From assembly GCF_009725235.1 (NCBI RefSeq), contig NZ_WJFC01000230.1, positions 1-20,622 of the forward strand: DNA of 20,622 nucleotides. The letters are read 5' to 3'. Within the stretch, counting starts at the first letter, position 1; every line of letters begins with the position of its first letter. Below the pieces are notes generated by a model. The model made no database searches. It had not been told where the DNA came from and saw nothing but the letters and a program-made list of their open reading frames with translations. Shown one piece after another: positions 1 to 9,028 of the stretch. A program made the translations under genes and the position numbers. This stretch comes from Scytonema sp. UIC 10036. Its GTDB lineage: Bacteria > Cyanobacteriota > Cyanobacteriia > Cyanobacteriales > Nostocaceae.

Positions 1-342
1 GGGAGTAGAATTTTCATCACCATCTCCTCCTTGTCCCCCTTGTCCCCCTTGTCCCCCTTGTCTATTTTGTGCCTGTACCGCCTTACTTTCTGCTGCTGCA
101 AGTTTTCTGAAAACTGTTCGGAAATTGCTTTTGGATATTTCTTCACCTAAGCTTTTAGAAAGTAATTTCCATAACTTTGACCCTGTGTCTTTTACATAGT
201 TAGGGTCATACCCACAGATTTCTCCAATTTCAGGATAACTCTTACCTTCCCAGGAATGACGTAATATTAACTCTTGTAAGTCACTTAAAGACTCTGGATG
301 CAGAGCTGTATCTATAATAACTAATGCTTCTTCGATAGTCAT
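1..342 (-). CDS. N-terminal part of a vMAP-type regulatory ATPase (partial, runs off the window)
   Basis: An open frame runs from an ATG at 342 to the window edge (114 codons, no stop). It begins MTIEEALVIIDTAL and continues with a helix-turn-helix-like module containing LILRHSWEGKSYPEIGEICG and FRTVFRKL. This module is, from memory of the family, the N-terminal domain ('vWA-MoxR associated protein' N-terminal type) found in front of AAA/NB-ARC ATPase, WD40 or peptidase domains in large cyanobacterial signalling proteins. Residues about 94-104 are a Gly-Gly-Gln tandem repeat, which probably links to the missing effector domain. The gene is divergent from the metallopeptidase at 554. What follows the linker, and so the function, cannot be seen here. 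The domain assignment rests on sequence resemblance only. Confidence 0.7.
   Translation of the reverse strand, partial: MTIEEALVIIDTALHPESLSDLQELILRHSWEGKSYPEIGEICGYDPNYVKDTGSKLWKLLSKSLGEEISKSNFRTVFRKLAAAESKAVQAQNRQGGQGGQGGQGGDGDENSTP
31..62. repeat. 9-bp tandem repeat encoding Gly-Gly-Gln
   Basis: Units of TTGTCCCCC start at 31, 40 and 49, with a partial unit at 58. On the minus strand the 9-bp unit equals three codons (GGG GGA CAA), so copy number can change without breaking the frame. It lies just after the N-terminal domain of the partial gene at 1-342. Confidence 0.85.
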
Positions 343-539
343 CTTTCAACTTGCTCCAGCACTCTGACTTCATCTCAGTGTACTGATTTTGAAGAATTTT
401 GACAATTAAGTATGAAGTATCAAGGATAAAGCATGAAAACTTTATCTGTTCTGGAAATACAGATTCCTGAATCATAGGTGAAATATACTTCCTCCTCTAT
501 ACTTTATCTGTCATCTGTCGTACTTCATATAATTTTTGA

Positions 540-545
540 AAGGAG
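540..545 (+). promoter_or_regulatory. Ribosome binding site that fixes the peptidase start
   Basis: AAGGAG lies 8 bases before a TTG at 554. The frame is also open from a TTG at 536, but that codon lies upstream of this site, so initiation at 554 fits much better. Confidence 0.6.
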
Positions 546-553
546 AAAATCTT

Positions 554-1636
554 TTGCAGCCTCGAAGAAAGAAAAAATCTCTTGGCAATGGATGCCAGCA
601 TCAAATGAACGTCAGATGTTCCATTTGCTGTATCGTTCCGCCTCATATGCTGGAAAACCTGGCAGTCAATGGCAATTCCCAACAGCGTGAATGGGCATTT
701 CGCACATTAAACGTTTCAGCTCAATTTCGCGGACGGCGAAACGTTGTAGGTGCTATCAATTTTGCAGTCTCTCCCGGTCAAAAACGCCGATCTGTCTTCG
801 ATGCGAAAAACACTGAAGATCTCCCCGGTCAACTGGTACGTTCTGAAGGCGCTCCTCCCAGCCAGGACCCTGCAGTTAATGAAGCCTATGATGGGGCAGG
901 TGCAACCTATGACTTATATTACCAAGTGTATGAGCGAAATTCTATTGACGATCGGGGACTGCGTTTGGACTCTACCGTACATTATGGTGTAAATTACGAC
1001 AACGCTTTTTGGAATGGTGACCAAATGGTCTATGGTGATGGCGACGGAGAAATTTTTCAGCGTTTTACCAAAGCCATTGATGTCATCGCACACGAGTTAA
1101 CTCACGGTGTCACTCAGTATGAAGCCAATCTAAGATACTACGGACAACCGGGAGCACTCAACGAATCATTTTCTGATGTTTTTGGTATTTTAGTAAAACA
1201 ACGAGTCAAAAATCAAACTGCCGAACAGTCCGATTGGCTAATTGGCGAAGGTTTATTTACCTCAAACGTGAGCGGTGTAGCTATTCGTTCCATGAAAGCA
1301 CCAGGAACCGCATACGACGATCCTGTACTGGGCAAAGACCCTCAACCAGGATCGGTTGAAGATATCTATACTGGTAGCGATGACAATGGAGGAGTTCATA
1401 TAAACTCAGGAATTCCCAACCGTGCTTTTTACCTTACAGCAACAGAAATTGGTGGATATGCTTGGGAAAAAGCAGGTAGAATATGGTATGTGACTTTACG
1501 CGATCGCTTGCGTTCCACAGCCAATTTTAAACGGGCGGCAAATGCAACCGTTCAAGTGGCAGGAGATCTCTACGGTCAAGGAAGTAGAGAGCAAAGAGCG
1601 GTGCAAAATGCTTGGCAACAAGTAGGCGTTTTGTAA
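554..1636 (+). CDS. Protealysin-like neutral metallopeptidase (M4, thermolysin family)
   Basis: Zinc endopeptidase of the thermolysin family. Counted from the TTG start at 554 (360 aa), the zinc motif HELTH is at residues 180-184, the third zinc ligand Glu is in GALNESFSD (E204), and the catalytic His is in GGVHINSGIPN (H282). The N-terminus has no signal peptide; it is short and basic and carries IVPPHMLE, which resembles the PP-containing short propeptide of protealysin-like proteases. This suggests an enzyme made as an intracellular precursor, without the long thermolysin FTP propeptide. All catalytic residues I checked are present. The inhibitor-like gene begins 19 bp after the stop, so the two are probably one transcript. 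The start is inferred from the AAGGAG site; a longer form from 536 adds only six residues. Confidence 0.93.
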   Translation: MQPRRKKKSLGNGCQHQMNVRCSICCIVPPHMLENLAVNGNSQQREWAFRTLNVSAQFRGRRNVVGAINFAVSPGQKRRSVFDAKNTEDLPGQLVRSEGAPPSQDPAVNEAYDGAGATYDLYYQVYERNSIDDRGLRLDSTVHYGVNYDNAFWNGDQMVYGDGDGEIFQRFTKAIDVIAHELTHGVTQYEANLRYYGQPGALNESFSDVFGILVKQRVKNQTAEQSDWLIGEGLFTSNVSGVAIRSMKAPGTAYDDPVLGKDPQPGSVEDIYTGSDDNGGVHINSGIPNRAFYLTATEIGGYAWEKAGRIWYVTLRDRLRSTANFKRAANATVQVAGDLYGQGSREQRAVQNAWQQVGVL

Positions 1637-1655
1637 AATTTATTGAATATTGATT

Positions 1656-1943
1656 ATGCGAGTTTCGTGTGAACGAATGGGCGGTTTTGCTGGAATAACT
1701 AGGAAAAAAACTGTTGATACAGCAAACCTTTCTCAAGAGAAAGCAAAGCAACTCCCTCGATTAGTAGAAGCAGCCAATTTCTTCAATTTACCCTCACAAA
1801 TAACCGCTTCCCCCACACAACGCGATCGCTTTCAATATAAATTGACCGTGGAAGATAACGGAAAAGAACACACTGTCACTGTTGGTGAAATGGCGTTACC
1901 AGGTACGCTGAGACCACTTATTGAATGGCTTGAACAAGGATAA
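1656..1943 (+). CDS. Emfourin-like inhibitor of the adjacent M4 peptidase
   Basis: Small 95-residue protein starting MRVSCERMGGFAG and containing FQYKLTVEDNGKEHTVTVGE and PGTLRPLIEWL. This arrangement (an N-terminal strand with GGFAG, a central strand with a Val-Glu-Asp turn, and a C-terminal helix) matches the protealysin-associated inhibitor family (emfourin type) known to sit beside M4 protease genes. Placement 19 bp after the peptidase stop supports a protease-inhibitor operon. An in-frame TTG at 1650 would add two residues; the ATG at 1656 gives the family-like N-terminus. No signal peptide is visible, so both partners probably act in the same cytoplasmic compartment. Inhibition of this particular peptidase is inferred from family and context. 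Confidence 0.8.
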   Translation: MRVSCERMGGFAGITRKKTVDTANLSQEKAKQLPRLVEAANFFNLPSQITASPTQRDRFQYKLTVEDNGKEHTVTVGEMALPGTLRPLIEWLEQG

Positions 1944-1944
1944 A

Positions 1945-1970
1945 ATTTGGTGGGCTTTAGCCCACCAAAT
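1945..1970 (+). terminator. Hairpin after the peptidase-inhibitor operon
   Basis: A perfect 12-bp inverted repeat (ATTTGGTGGGCT / AGCCCACCAAAT) with a 2-base loop lies 1 base after the stop, followed by a T-rich stretch (CATGTTTTTG). It is a good terminator candidate. The core GGTGGGCTTTAGCCCACC also resembles an interspersed palindrome common in cyanobacteria; a weaker relative lies at about 5911-5937 after the histidine kinase. Confidence 0.65.
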
Positions 1971-2030
1971 CATGTTTTTGTGTTACAGATATTTCACAAA
2001 TCAAATAGAATTGCTACTATCCTTCATCCT

Positions 2031-2960
2031 TTACAAAACGTCCCAACCTTGTCCTTTATAGCCATATTGGAAAATCTCTGGGTGCAAAATGTCAGCCAAG
2101 ATTTCTAATGAATCCACCAATCGCGGTCCGGGACGATTAAAGTAGGAGTTTCCATCAGTAATATAGACTCTGCCACTTTGAACTGCATGGAGTTTTTGCC
2201 ATTCTGGATGATTGCTTATCAACTGAGCTTCCTGGCGGGTTCGATTTAAATCAAAGCCGCAGGGCATAAAAATAACGATATCCGGATTGCTGCTAATCAG
2301 CGTCTCCCAGGTCAAAGGAGGAGAAGGTTGACCTGCAACGCTGAAAAGAGGTTGTCCTCCGGCTAAAGTCACTAATTCAGGAATCCAATTGGCAGCCACC
2401 ATTAAAGGGTCAGTCCACTCAATACAAACAACTGTGGGCAGATGTTCTGTTTGGGACAAACCTTGTGTTTTTTGTTCTACTATCTTTACCCGAGCTTCCA
2501 AGTTTTCTAATATAGGTCGGGAGTCTATACCAAAAACTTTACCGACTCTCTCAATGTCTACCCAAACATCTTGAAGAACATTTGGTTGTAACGAAACAAT
2601 CTTGGGCGAAACGTTGGTAAGAGTCGCAACTGCTTCTTCTACATCTTTTAAGCTAACAGCACAGACATCACATTGGTCTTGTGTAACAATGTGAGTAGGT
2701 TGTAACTTTTCCAAAAGATCTATTTTAATTTGATAAATACTCAGGGCAGATTGTAACAAATTACTGACTTTATCATGAATTTCATTACTAGAGGCATTGG
2801 TGTTTATACGCGCTTGCGTACAAGCGGGGCGATCTTTAATTTCTGGGGGAAAGTCACATTCATGAGAGCGGCCCACAATTGCATCAGTTAACCCCAGTAC
2901 CGCCAAGATTTCCGTGCCTCCGGGAATTAAGGAGACAATTCTTACGCCATCATCCGCCAT
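2031..2960 (-). CDS. BtuF-like cobalamin-binding protein (periplasmic-binding fold)
   Basis: The 309-residue product has the vitamin B12/Fe3+ substrate-binding fold of the BtuF/FepB group (COG0614). It begins with RIVSLIPGGTEILAVLG, has the GRSHECDFP segment, QDQCDVCAVS in the middle, and LTWETLISSNPDIVIFMPCG in the second lobe. There is no hydrophobic signal peptide or lipobox at the N-terminus, unlike true periplasmic BtuF, so the protein is probably cytosolic or exported in some other way. No ABC permease or ATPase gene is adjacent. The ATG at 2960 is preferred over an upstream TTG at 2990 because GGAGGT sits 6 bases before it. The cobalamin ligand is assumed from family annotation; another corrinoid or metal chelate is possible. 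Confidence 0.82.
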   Translation of the reverse strand: MADDGVRIVSLIPGGTEILAVLGLTDAIVGRSHECDFPPEIKDRPACTQARINTNASSNEIHDKVSNLLQSALSIYQIKIDLLEKLQPTHIVTQDQCDVCAVSLKDVEEAVATLTNVSPKIVSLQPNVLQDVWVDIERVGKVFGIDSRPILENLEARVKIVEQKTQGLSQTEHLPTVVCIEWTDPLMVAANWIPELVTLAGGQPLFSVAGQPSPPLTWETLISSNPDIVIFMPCGFDLNRTRQEAQLISNHPEWQKLHAVQSGRVYITDGNSYFNRPGPRLVDSLEILADILHPEIFQYGYKGQGWDVL

Positions 2961-2966
2961 TGCTCC

Positions 2967-2972
2967 ACCTCC
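2967..2972 (-). promoter_or_regulatory. Strong ribosome binding site for the cobalamin-binding protein
   Basis: On the minus strand GGAGGT lies 6 bases before the ATG at 2960. It falls inside the longer reading frame that opens at 2990, which shows that the upstream TTG is probably not the start. Confidence 0.65.
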
Positions 2973-3246
2973 ACTAGGACATATAACCAATTCTTGCAGA
3001 ATTTAGGCAAAGCGCGAATCTTTCTCTAGGTGAATGATACAAATATCTACTGAAGTTGGAAGGTTACTAAATGTGTGTAATGGTAACTACATATTTTAAA
3101 AAGCAAATTTGAACTTATACTTGGAGATTCATGACTGATGCTAAAAATTATAACTTGTCTCACCGTAGCATGTGCTAGTTCTAAATTTAGCAATTGTGAT
3201 AGTGGGTAACTTGTAGGATAAGGCGACGCGACAACAAGCGGTAACT

Positions 3247-5883
3247 ATGAGCATACCAGACTTTTTCATAGACAAAGCGATCGTCTCTCAACGGTTGCAG
3301 CCAATCGGACTGTGTGCAAGCGAACAGCTGCACTATCAACTTTTAAAGAACAATCAACTGCGGGTAACGACTTCTCAAAGCAACCAAATTGATGTGCCAA
3401 TACCTAACGAAAACTTTCAGCAGAAGGACAAAACATCTTTGTCAGATAGAGAAGCCCGATTTAAATGTCTGTCTGAAGCTAGTTTTGAAGGAACAATTAT
3501 ACACGATGGGGGCATCATAATTCATGTCAACAGTGTTTTAGTAAACTTGAGTGGTTATGAAATCTCTGAATTGATTGGCAAAAGTATTTTTGCACTGTTT
3601 ACCCCTGATTCACAAGAATTAGTTAAAAAAAATATTCTTTCCGGATACGAAAAATCATATGAAGGAGTTGTAGTTAAGAAAGACAGTGTCACTTTTCCGG
3701 TGGAAATACAGGGTAAAAAAGTTTCTTACCAAGGACAGCAAATGCAGGTAGTCGCGATTCGAGATACTACAACCCAAAAGCAAGCAGAAGATGTTTGGCG
3801 AGAAAGAGAAAATTGTCTGCGAGGACAAAGCCAAACCTTGGTAAAACTTGCTCGAAATCAAACTTTTCAGCGAGGGAATCTCAAAGCGGCACTCGAGGAA
3901 ATTACAGAAGCTGCTGCCCGAACTTTAGAGGTTGTACGTGTTAGCGTATGGTTATATAATCAAGATGGTTCAAAACTTGAATGTGTAGATTTATACAATT
4001 CAATCACAAAGCGTCATACCAAAGGTACGTCACTGATAAAAGCGAATTATCCTGCTTATTTCCAAGCTTTAGAAGAGCATCGAATTATAGCATCTGATAA
4101 CGCACTAGAAGATAAGCGAACTAAAGAATTATCAGAATCCGATCTTTCCGCATCAGGCATTATATCTCGATTAGATGCATCAATTTGCTTGGGAGGTCGT
4201 CCTATTGGTGTTGTGCGTCACGAACATACAGGAAGTAGCCGTCAGTGGACATTAGAAGAAGAGGACTTTGCAAGTGCGATTGCAGATTTTGTATCCTTAG
4301 CAGTAGAAGTTAGCGATGTCTACGACGAGCTTCGCTTACGCAATGCCGCACAGGAATCCCTACAGCAAAGAGAAGCATGGTTCAGAGCTATTGTCGAAAA
4401 TTCTTCCATGGGAATTGGACTTGTTGAAATGCACGGAAGAATTGCGGATATCAACCCAGCATTGTGTCAAATGTTGGGATATTCTCAACAAGAGCTATGC
4501 GGTAGGTATTTCACAGATTACATTTTCAATAATGTGGGAGATTTGGAACTTTACCAAGAATTGCTATCAGGAATTCGCGAACGCTTGGACATGGAAAGAC
4601 GTATTCTGCATAGAGATGGTCGGTTGGTATGGGCGCATTTAAGTATATCTTTGATTCCCGGTACAAATGGAGAACCTAAATTTTACTTAGTGATGATGGA
4701 GGACATTACCGAACGCAAAGAAACAGAATTGAAACTTTTGGAAAGTAAAGATGCAGCAGAAGCAGGAAGTAAAGCAAAAAGTGAGTTTTTGGCAACAATG
4801 AGTCACGAATTGCGAACACCGTTAAATGCAATAATGGGATTGTCTCAGTTGCTGCAACAAGAAATAGTTGGTTCTTTAAATGACAAGCAAAAGGACTATA
4901 TTAACTGTATTTACAGTAGTGGAGAACACCTTCTGGCACTGATAAACGATATTCTCGATCTATCCAAAGTAGAAGCAGGGAAAGAAGAACTTTTTCTATC
5001 AACCCTACCTATAGATGATATCTGTAATTATGCGATCTCAACAGTTAGCGATCGCGCCATAGAAAAGGGACTGCACCTAACAGTAGAAATTGACGAACAA
5101 GCCAGCATTTGTGTAGCAGATGAGCGTCGAATGAAACAAATGTTACTCAATCTTCTATCGAATGCTATCAAATTTACAGAAAAAGGTCAGGTAACGCTAG
5201 AAGTCAAAAAATTACCACAAGGCATTGCATTTACAGTGATAGATACAGGTATTGGTATCGATCCCAATCAGTTTCAATTTTTATTTGAACCATTTAAACA
5301 ACTTGATAGTCGCCTTAACCGTCAGTACGAAGGGACTGGTTTAGGTTTAGCACTAACACGCAAGTTAGCGCGATTGCACGGTGGAGATGTGACAGTAGAA
5401 TCAACTTTAGGACAGGGAAGCCGTTTTACTTTATTTTTGCCCAACAAACAACATCAAGATGTGGATAGTTATCCTTTCTCCTCCGCTTCCCCTGTTACCC
5501 CATCCTCCCTATCATCTAAGACAAAACGTATTTTGCTTGTGGAACATGAAGAACACACCGCCATATTGCTGCAAGATTATCTTCAGACAATAGGTTATCA
5601 AGTTGAGCGAGTCAACCACGGCAATGGATTTTTAGAACTCGTGAGAACCCAACAGCCCGATTTAATTTTGTTAGACGTAGAGTTAGGAGATGTCACTGGG
5701 TGGGATTTGCTGATACAGGTGAGACAACAACCTGAATTACAAGATTTGCCAGTTGTGATGATGACACCATTAGTTGCAGTTTGCGATCGCGAACGAGTAA
5801 AACAAGTCGGTGCTAGCGACTGTCTCAGCAAACCCATCGGTATCGTTCAACTAGAATCAGTACTTGTGAGGTATTTGACTTAG
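3247..5883 (+). CDS. Hybrid sensor histidine kinase (PAS-GAF-PAS-HisKA-HATPase-REC)
   Basis: Soluble 878-residue sensor kinase with no membrane segment. Order: PAS at about 68-180, GAF at about 215-357, second PAS with PAC at about 373-498 (ending [10 protein letters not shown]), HisKA with phospho-acceptor His520 in [14 protein letters not shown], then an HATPase domain with N-box Asn639, DTGIGI (Asp666) and GTGLGLAL at about 695-702. The C-terminal receiver domain has acceptor Asp810 in [10 protein letters not shown] and Lys862 in LSKPIG. The receiver's acidic pocket is Glu-Glu (LLVEHEEH) rather than the usual Asp-Asp/Glu-Asp. The linker at residues 743-755 is rich in Ser/Pro and comes from low-complexity DNA. 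The GAF domain lacks an obvious Cys-His chromophore-binding motif, so the signal is unknown. The output partner is probably encoded elsewhere, since no response regulator gene is next to it. No strong ribosome binding site precedes the ATG. Confidence 0.92.
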   Translation: MSIPDFFIDKAIVSQRLQPIGLCASEQLHYQLLKNNQLRVTTSQSNQIDVPIPNENFQQKDKTSLSDREARFKCLSEASFEGTIIHDGGIIIHVNSVLVNLSGYEISELIGKSIFALFTPDSQELVKKNILSGYEKSYEGVVVKKDSVTFPVEIQGKKVSYQGQQMQVVAIRDTTTQKQAEDVWRERENCLRGQSQTLVKLARNQTFQRGNLKAALEEITEAAARTLEVVRVSVWLYNQDGSKLECVDLYNSITKRHTKGTSLIKANYPAYFQALEEHRIIASDNALEDKRTKELSESDLSASGIISRLDASICLGGRPIGVVRHEHTGSSRQWTLEEEDFASAIADFVSLAVEVSDVYDELRLRNAAQESLQQREAWFRAIVENSSMGIGLVEMHGRIADINPALCQMLGYSQQELCGRYFTDYIFNNVGDLELYQELLSGIRERLDMERRILHRDGRLVWAHLSISLIPGTNGEPKFYLVMMEDITERKETELKLLESKDAAEAGSKAKSEFLATMSHELRTPLNAIMGLSQLLQQEIVGSLNDKQKDYINCIYSSGEHLLALINDILDLSKVEAGKEELFLSTLPIDDICNYAISTVSDRAIEKGLHLTVEIDEQASICVADERRMKQMLLNLLSNAIKFTEKGQVTLEVKKLPQGIAFTVIDTGIGIDPNQFQFLFEPFKQLDSRLNRQYEGTGLGLALTRKLARLHGGDVTVESTLGQGSRFTLFLPNKQHQDVDSYPFSSASPVTPSSLSSKTKRILLVEHEEHTAILLQDYLQTIGYQVERVNHGNGFLELVRTQQPDLILLDVELGDVTGWDLLIQVRQQPELQDLPVVMMTPLVAVCDRERVKQVGASDCLSKPIGIVQLESVLVRYLT
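5473..5510. repeat. Low-complexity pyrimidine-rich insert in the HATPase-REC linker
   Basis: CTTTCTCCTCCGCTTCCCCTG-like DNA resembles cyanobacterial filler repeats and encodes a Ser/Pro/Thr linker (about residues 743-755) exactly between the ATPase and receiver domains of the hybrid kinase. Confidence 0.5.
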
Positions 5884-6105
5884 TTAGTGGTTAGTTGTTA
5901 GTTGTTAGTAGGTAGGGCTAAAGCTCACCAACTACTTAGTTAATTGCTAATTACTATTGGCTAATCGTAGAAACACACTGAGAGTATCCCGTTTTGGCGA
6001 ATTGTCTGTTATTAGTGAGGATAGTCATTTGTCATTTATCATTTGTTGGGGTTTTAGCGGATTTACTTGAACGAAGGAAGAAGAAAGAAGAAAGAGATGT
6101 TAATG

Positions 6106-6390
6106 TTATCTCCTGCAAAGCTTTTCAGCTTTGCAGTAAATTTTATTTGGGACTAAATCAAAGTATTTAAATAAAGCTGGACACAGCCATCCTTCTTTTT
6201 CTTGCTCTTGCCAAGAATACCAGTGTCCGCCATACTCCTCCCGTGAGTGAATCAGCTCTGCTTGATATCCAGGGAAGGAACTCTGTGAGAATATAAGTTT
6301 GAACCCCATATCAGCATTAGGAATATTTTTCACAAAATGGTCAATCATTTGGGATACTCCACACACAAATGGCTCCCTTTCTAAAGGCAT
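6106..6390 (-). CDS. DUF6717-like small protein, possibly N-terminally truncated
   Basis: A 94-residue product with EREPFVCGVSQMIDHFV, FKLIFSQSSFPGYQ, EEYGGHWYSW and EGWLCPALFKYFD. These segments resemble the DUF6717 family, whose function is unknown. From memory, family members carry about 20-25 more residues at the N-terminus, including a GTWVFDD-like strand. Here the frame upstream of the ATG at 6390 runs only a few codons to a stop inside the 3' end of the glycosyltransferase gene, so the family's first strand is absent. It lies 23 bp downstream of the decayed glycosyltransferase on the same strand and may be a fragment left by a rearrangement. The family call is moderate and the truncation is an inference. 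Confidence 0.55.
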   Translation of the reverse strand: MPLEREPFVCGVSQMIDHFVKNIPNADMGFKLIFSQSSFPGYQAELIHSREEYGGHWYSWQEQEKEGWLCPALFKYFDLVPNKIYCKAEKLCRR

Positions 6391-7125
6391 GGAGTTGGGG
6401 TGGCGATTAACAACTAACTATTAACCTCTTGCAAAATTTGCCATGCCTTAATAAAATTACCTTGCATTAAAGCAGCGACGCCAGAAAGAGCTTTGATTTC
6501 AGATATATTTGGGTTTTTCGCTAAACTAGGTTCAAGAGACTTTTGTGCTGCTCTTGGCTGCCAATTATACAGTTGGACAAACGCTAGGTAAGCGTGGGAG
6601 TAGGGATTTTCTGAATCTAGCTGAGTCACTCGTTGTAAAGCAGCAATAGCACCATCTACCCTTCGCTGTAGAACATTTGCCAAAGCCAAAGCATACGCCC
6701 AATCTCGATTTGAGGGAATTTGTTGCAAGCGATATTCCAAAGTTAGCCGTGCTTGTACCAAGTAATCTTGAATGGGATCGTATTGATTGATACGTCCTAC
6801 TTCATCAAAGACTTGACTTAATGCCTCTGGGCCTTTAGGCAAATTTGTACCTAAAATTCTTAATTGAGTCACTAAATCTAACTCTGGTGCTGGTGTAGCA
6901 GGGGCTTGAGAGTCAATTTGTAATGTGACATTTGGCACTTGAATGGGATAACTCTCTCCCGATCGCCTGTTGAGATAAGTCGCCTCTAACGAGTAAATAC
7001 CCCGTGCAACATCAGCAGGAGGAAGCATTGCCATTCTTTCTACTATCTTAAATGTTCCTTCTGGTTTCTTAATATTAGAACGCAAAGCCCCCATTGCTAT
7101 AGCGCGATCGTGTACCCACAAAGAT

Positions 7126-7146
7126 GGGGACTGGGGACTGGGGACT
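7126..7146. repeat. Three GGGGACT units inside the glycosyltransferase gene
   Basis: Three perfect 7-bp units. Read on the minus strand they give Ser-Pro-Gln-Ser-Pro-Ser inside the soluble C-terminal domain. Three 7-mers make 21 bp, so the frame is kept. Confidence 0.8.
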
Positions 7147-7966
7147 GAGGAGTTGTTTTTCCAAGTTAGCAGAACTAAGCCATTTTGTAGTTCTTCCCAT
7201 GAACCAAACCATTCATAAGTTACAGGTACTGGGATTCCTGGGGGAGCTTTTTCTGGTACTGAGACTTGAGATAAAGTTAGGCGATCGCTAGAGACACCAG
7301 TGACACCGATTTGTTTTACTTCTATTGCTGGTATTTGTTTGTGGTAAAGCTTTATCAGGCTACCATCAGGTAAATTCCAAGATTTGCTCAGTTGAAAATT
7401 TCCGCTTTGCTCTACAGCTTGTGCAATACTTGCTTGAGTTTCTCCAACCGATCCCTGGTCACCCGTCTTAGTTAGAAACCATTCTAGCGATCGCACATCC
7501 CTATCTACAAATTTTTTTCTTGTGCCCACTTGACGTCCGTAAACTTGAAAATTCTGTAGCGCCCCATAGTAATTGAAATTGTGTTGATTAATTCCAGCTG
7601 TTGATGGCAAAACTCCCAAAGTAGAACGTAAATACGGTTCTGTTTGAACAAGATGAGCAATCACCTGCTTGTGAGGTAATTCCTCCGCCATATAAGGATA
7701 ATACTGATTTGGACTCAAAGCGTGTGTCACCCAACCACCGATAACACCCCCAACAGGAAACAAATTACACAACATGAGCAAGATTGCCAAAACCGCAGTA
7801 CCCCATCGAATCCGTTTTCCCCAAAGATGAGAAAACCGTGTCAATCCATATGCTAAAAATACGGTTATTGCAGGTAAATACGGTAACACATAGCGACTAT
7901 CTTTAAATATTTAAAGAAGATATAAATATGCCCCGAGACCGCCAACCATTTAGGCGAAGATTCTAC

Positions 7967-8010
7967 TTGTCCCCCTATCCCTTGTCCTATCCCCATTGTC
8001 CCTTCTCCCC
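7967..8010. repeat. CTTGTCCCCCTATCC-type low-complexity insert at the broken region
   Basis: Degenerate repeats of CTTGTCC and CCCCAT/TATCC. On the minus strand they encode a Gly/Gln-rich run between two membrane parts of the glycosyltransferase. Both frameshifts and the stop lie within about 150 bp of it. Confidence 0.65.
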
Positions 8011-8390
8011 GCAAAACCCCAACCGACCCAATAAGCGCAAGCAACAACACAATAACAACGAAGAGAAACTTGATGCGGTAATTGTGCAGTAACCATGCCT
8101 AAAGTATTCAGAGGAGCCTCACCTTCAGCGATCGCAGAATCAACAGTTGCCCGCTTCCCAGAAGTCAGAACAATCAGCCAATTTGTCCGATACCAAGGAC
8201 CAAACACCAACACCGAAAAACACAAACCAACCACCAGTTGAGCCAAACGATCCCAACGCCGAGCGCGTAAAGTCCCTACCCCAACCCATACAATCGGTAC
8301 CAAAAGAAATATCAAAGTTGTTTGCTTCACCAACAACGCCAAAGCAAACGACAAACCAAAAGCCAACGCCCACAACCACTCAACAACCCT

Positions 8391-8425
8391 CCTCTTCCTC
8401 AGCGTCCTCTGCGCCTCTGCGGTTC
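8391..8425. repeat. GCAGAGGCGCAGAGGACG-type interspersed repeat, coding
   Basis: On the minus strand the sequence is the AACCGCAGAGGCGCAGAGGA-like element common in cyanobacterial intergenic DNA. Here it is translated as TAEAQRTLRKR in a loop between two membrane helices of the glycosyltransferase. Confidence 0.75.
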
Positions 8426-8958
8426 CAAAACCTCTCCATACACTCAAACAAAAGAAACTCAAACTCACAACCGCCGCCAAAGGAAAATCCAGCAAAAACT
8501 CCAAACGAAACCGATAAAGAGCAGGTAAAACCTGACACAAGAAAGCCGCCCACAAACCTACAGACTCATCAAACAAAACCTTACCCAAACCATAAACCGA
8601 CCCCAGTAAAACCCCGTTAAATAGAAGCATCACCAGAGTTGCCTCATCCGGTCCAGTGCCAAACACATTCTGAACAACAGCCGTAAGTATATACGTGAAA
8701 GGCGGTATTTTAGAAGACAATAACCATAGTTCCTGCCACCACTCCTGGCTCCACCACTGCGGATTCTGAAAAGCTTGCCAATAATTTAAAGTACCCGTTA
8801 AATAATCAGCCTGATCCCATGCTGGTATAGAACGATCCAAAGCAAACCAAACGCGATCGCACACCATCCCCAACACCCAGATTAAACCGAGTATTACCAA
8901 GCTTCTAAACTTCTTTCGTCTATGGTTGTGATTTTTCATATTAATTAATTGCTAATAA

Positions 8959-9001
8959 CTAATAGCTAATGGCTAATTGTGTTTCTGCCATTAGCTATTA
9001 G
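8959..9001 (-). terminator. Hairpin downstream of the proline-degradation gene
   Basis: A perfect 15-bp inverted repeat (CTAATAGCTAATGGC / GCCATTAGCTATTAG) with a 13-base loop, made of the TTAGCTATTAGCCA-type heptamer repeats frequent in filamentous cyanobacteria. It starts 28 bp after the gene's stop. It can fold in RNA, but it is AT-rich and lacks a clear T-tract, so termination is only probable. Confidence 0.45.
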
Positions 9002-9028
9002 CCATTAGCCATTAGCGAGCGTACAAAA

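Larger units (their letters stand above)
6414..8939 (-). pseudogene. GT39-type membrane glycosyltransferase with TPR-like tail, frameshifted
   Basis: An integral-membrane, polyprenyl-phosphate-sugar-dependent glycosyltransferase of the GT39/ArnT-like (GT-C) group. The N-terminal part starts at 8939 with a membrane segment followed by DRSIPAWDQADYLTG, whose early acidic residues match the GT-C catalytic loop. Several hydrophobic helices follow, then PWYRTNWLIVLTSGKR. The C-terminal half (6414-7889) has DSRYVLPYLPAITVF, a soluble domain and a TPR-like end (ALALANVLQRRVDGAIAALQ). Between them the frame changes twice, near 8055-8070 and near 7928-7940, and a TAA at 7911-7913 interrupts the last frame. 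Joining the three frames restores a continuous GT39-like protein of about 840 residues. It is therefore a recent pseudogene, or the low-complexity segment at 7967-8010 caused sequence errors. Confidence 0.8.

Noticed and set aside
31..62. Short regular repeats as a CRISPR-like array
   Set aside because: Units are contiguous 9-mers without spacers and are coding.
281..475. Minus-strand open frame of 64 codons
   Set aside because: It overlaps the ATG and first codons of the recognisable gene at 1-342 in another frame and has no family resemblance.
2961..3246. Possible cobalamin riboswitch before the cobalamin-binding protein
   Set aside because: I looked for the conserved B12-box type GCCACTG core and stem pattern on the minus strand and did not see them; the gene has a plain strong ribosome binding site.
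8147..8620. A long plus-strand open frame rich in Pro, Gln, Thr and Asn
   Set aside because: It is antisense to the glycosyltransferase's membrane part; its composition is what reversed hydrophobic codons give, and it has no domain.
9014..9025. GCGAGCGTACA, similar to the MITE A end GCGAACGTACA
   Set aside because: No second inverted end or homologous body nearby; it lies just after the stop of the proline gene and is probably chance.
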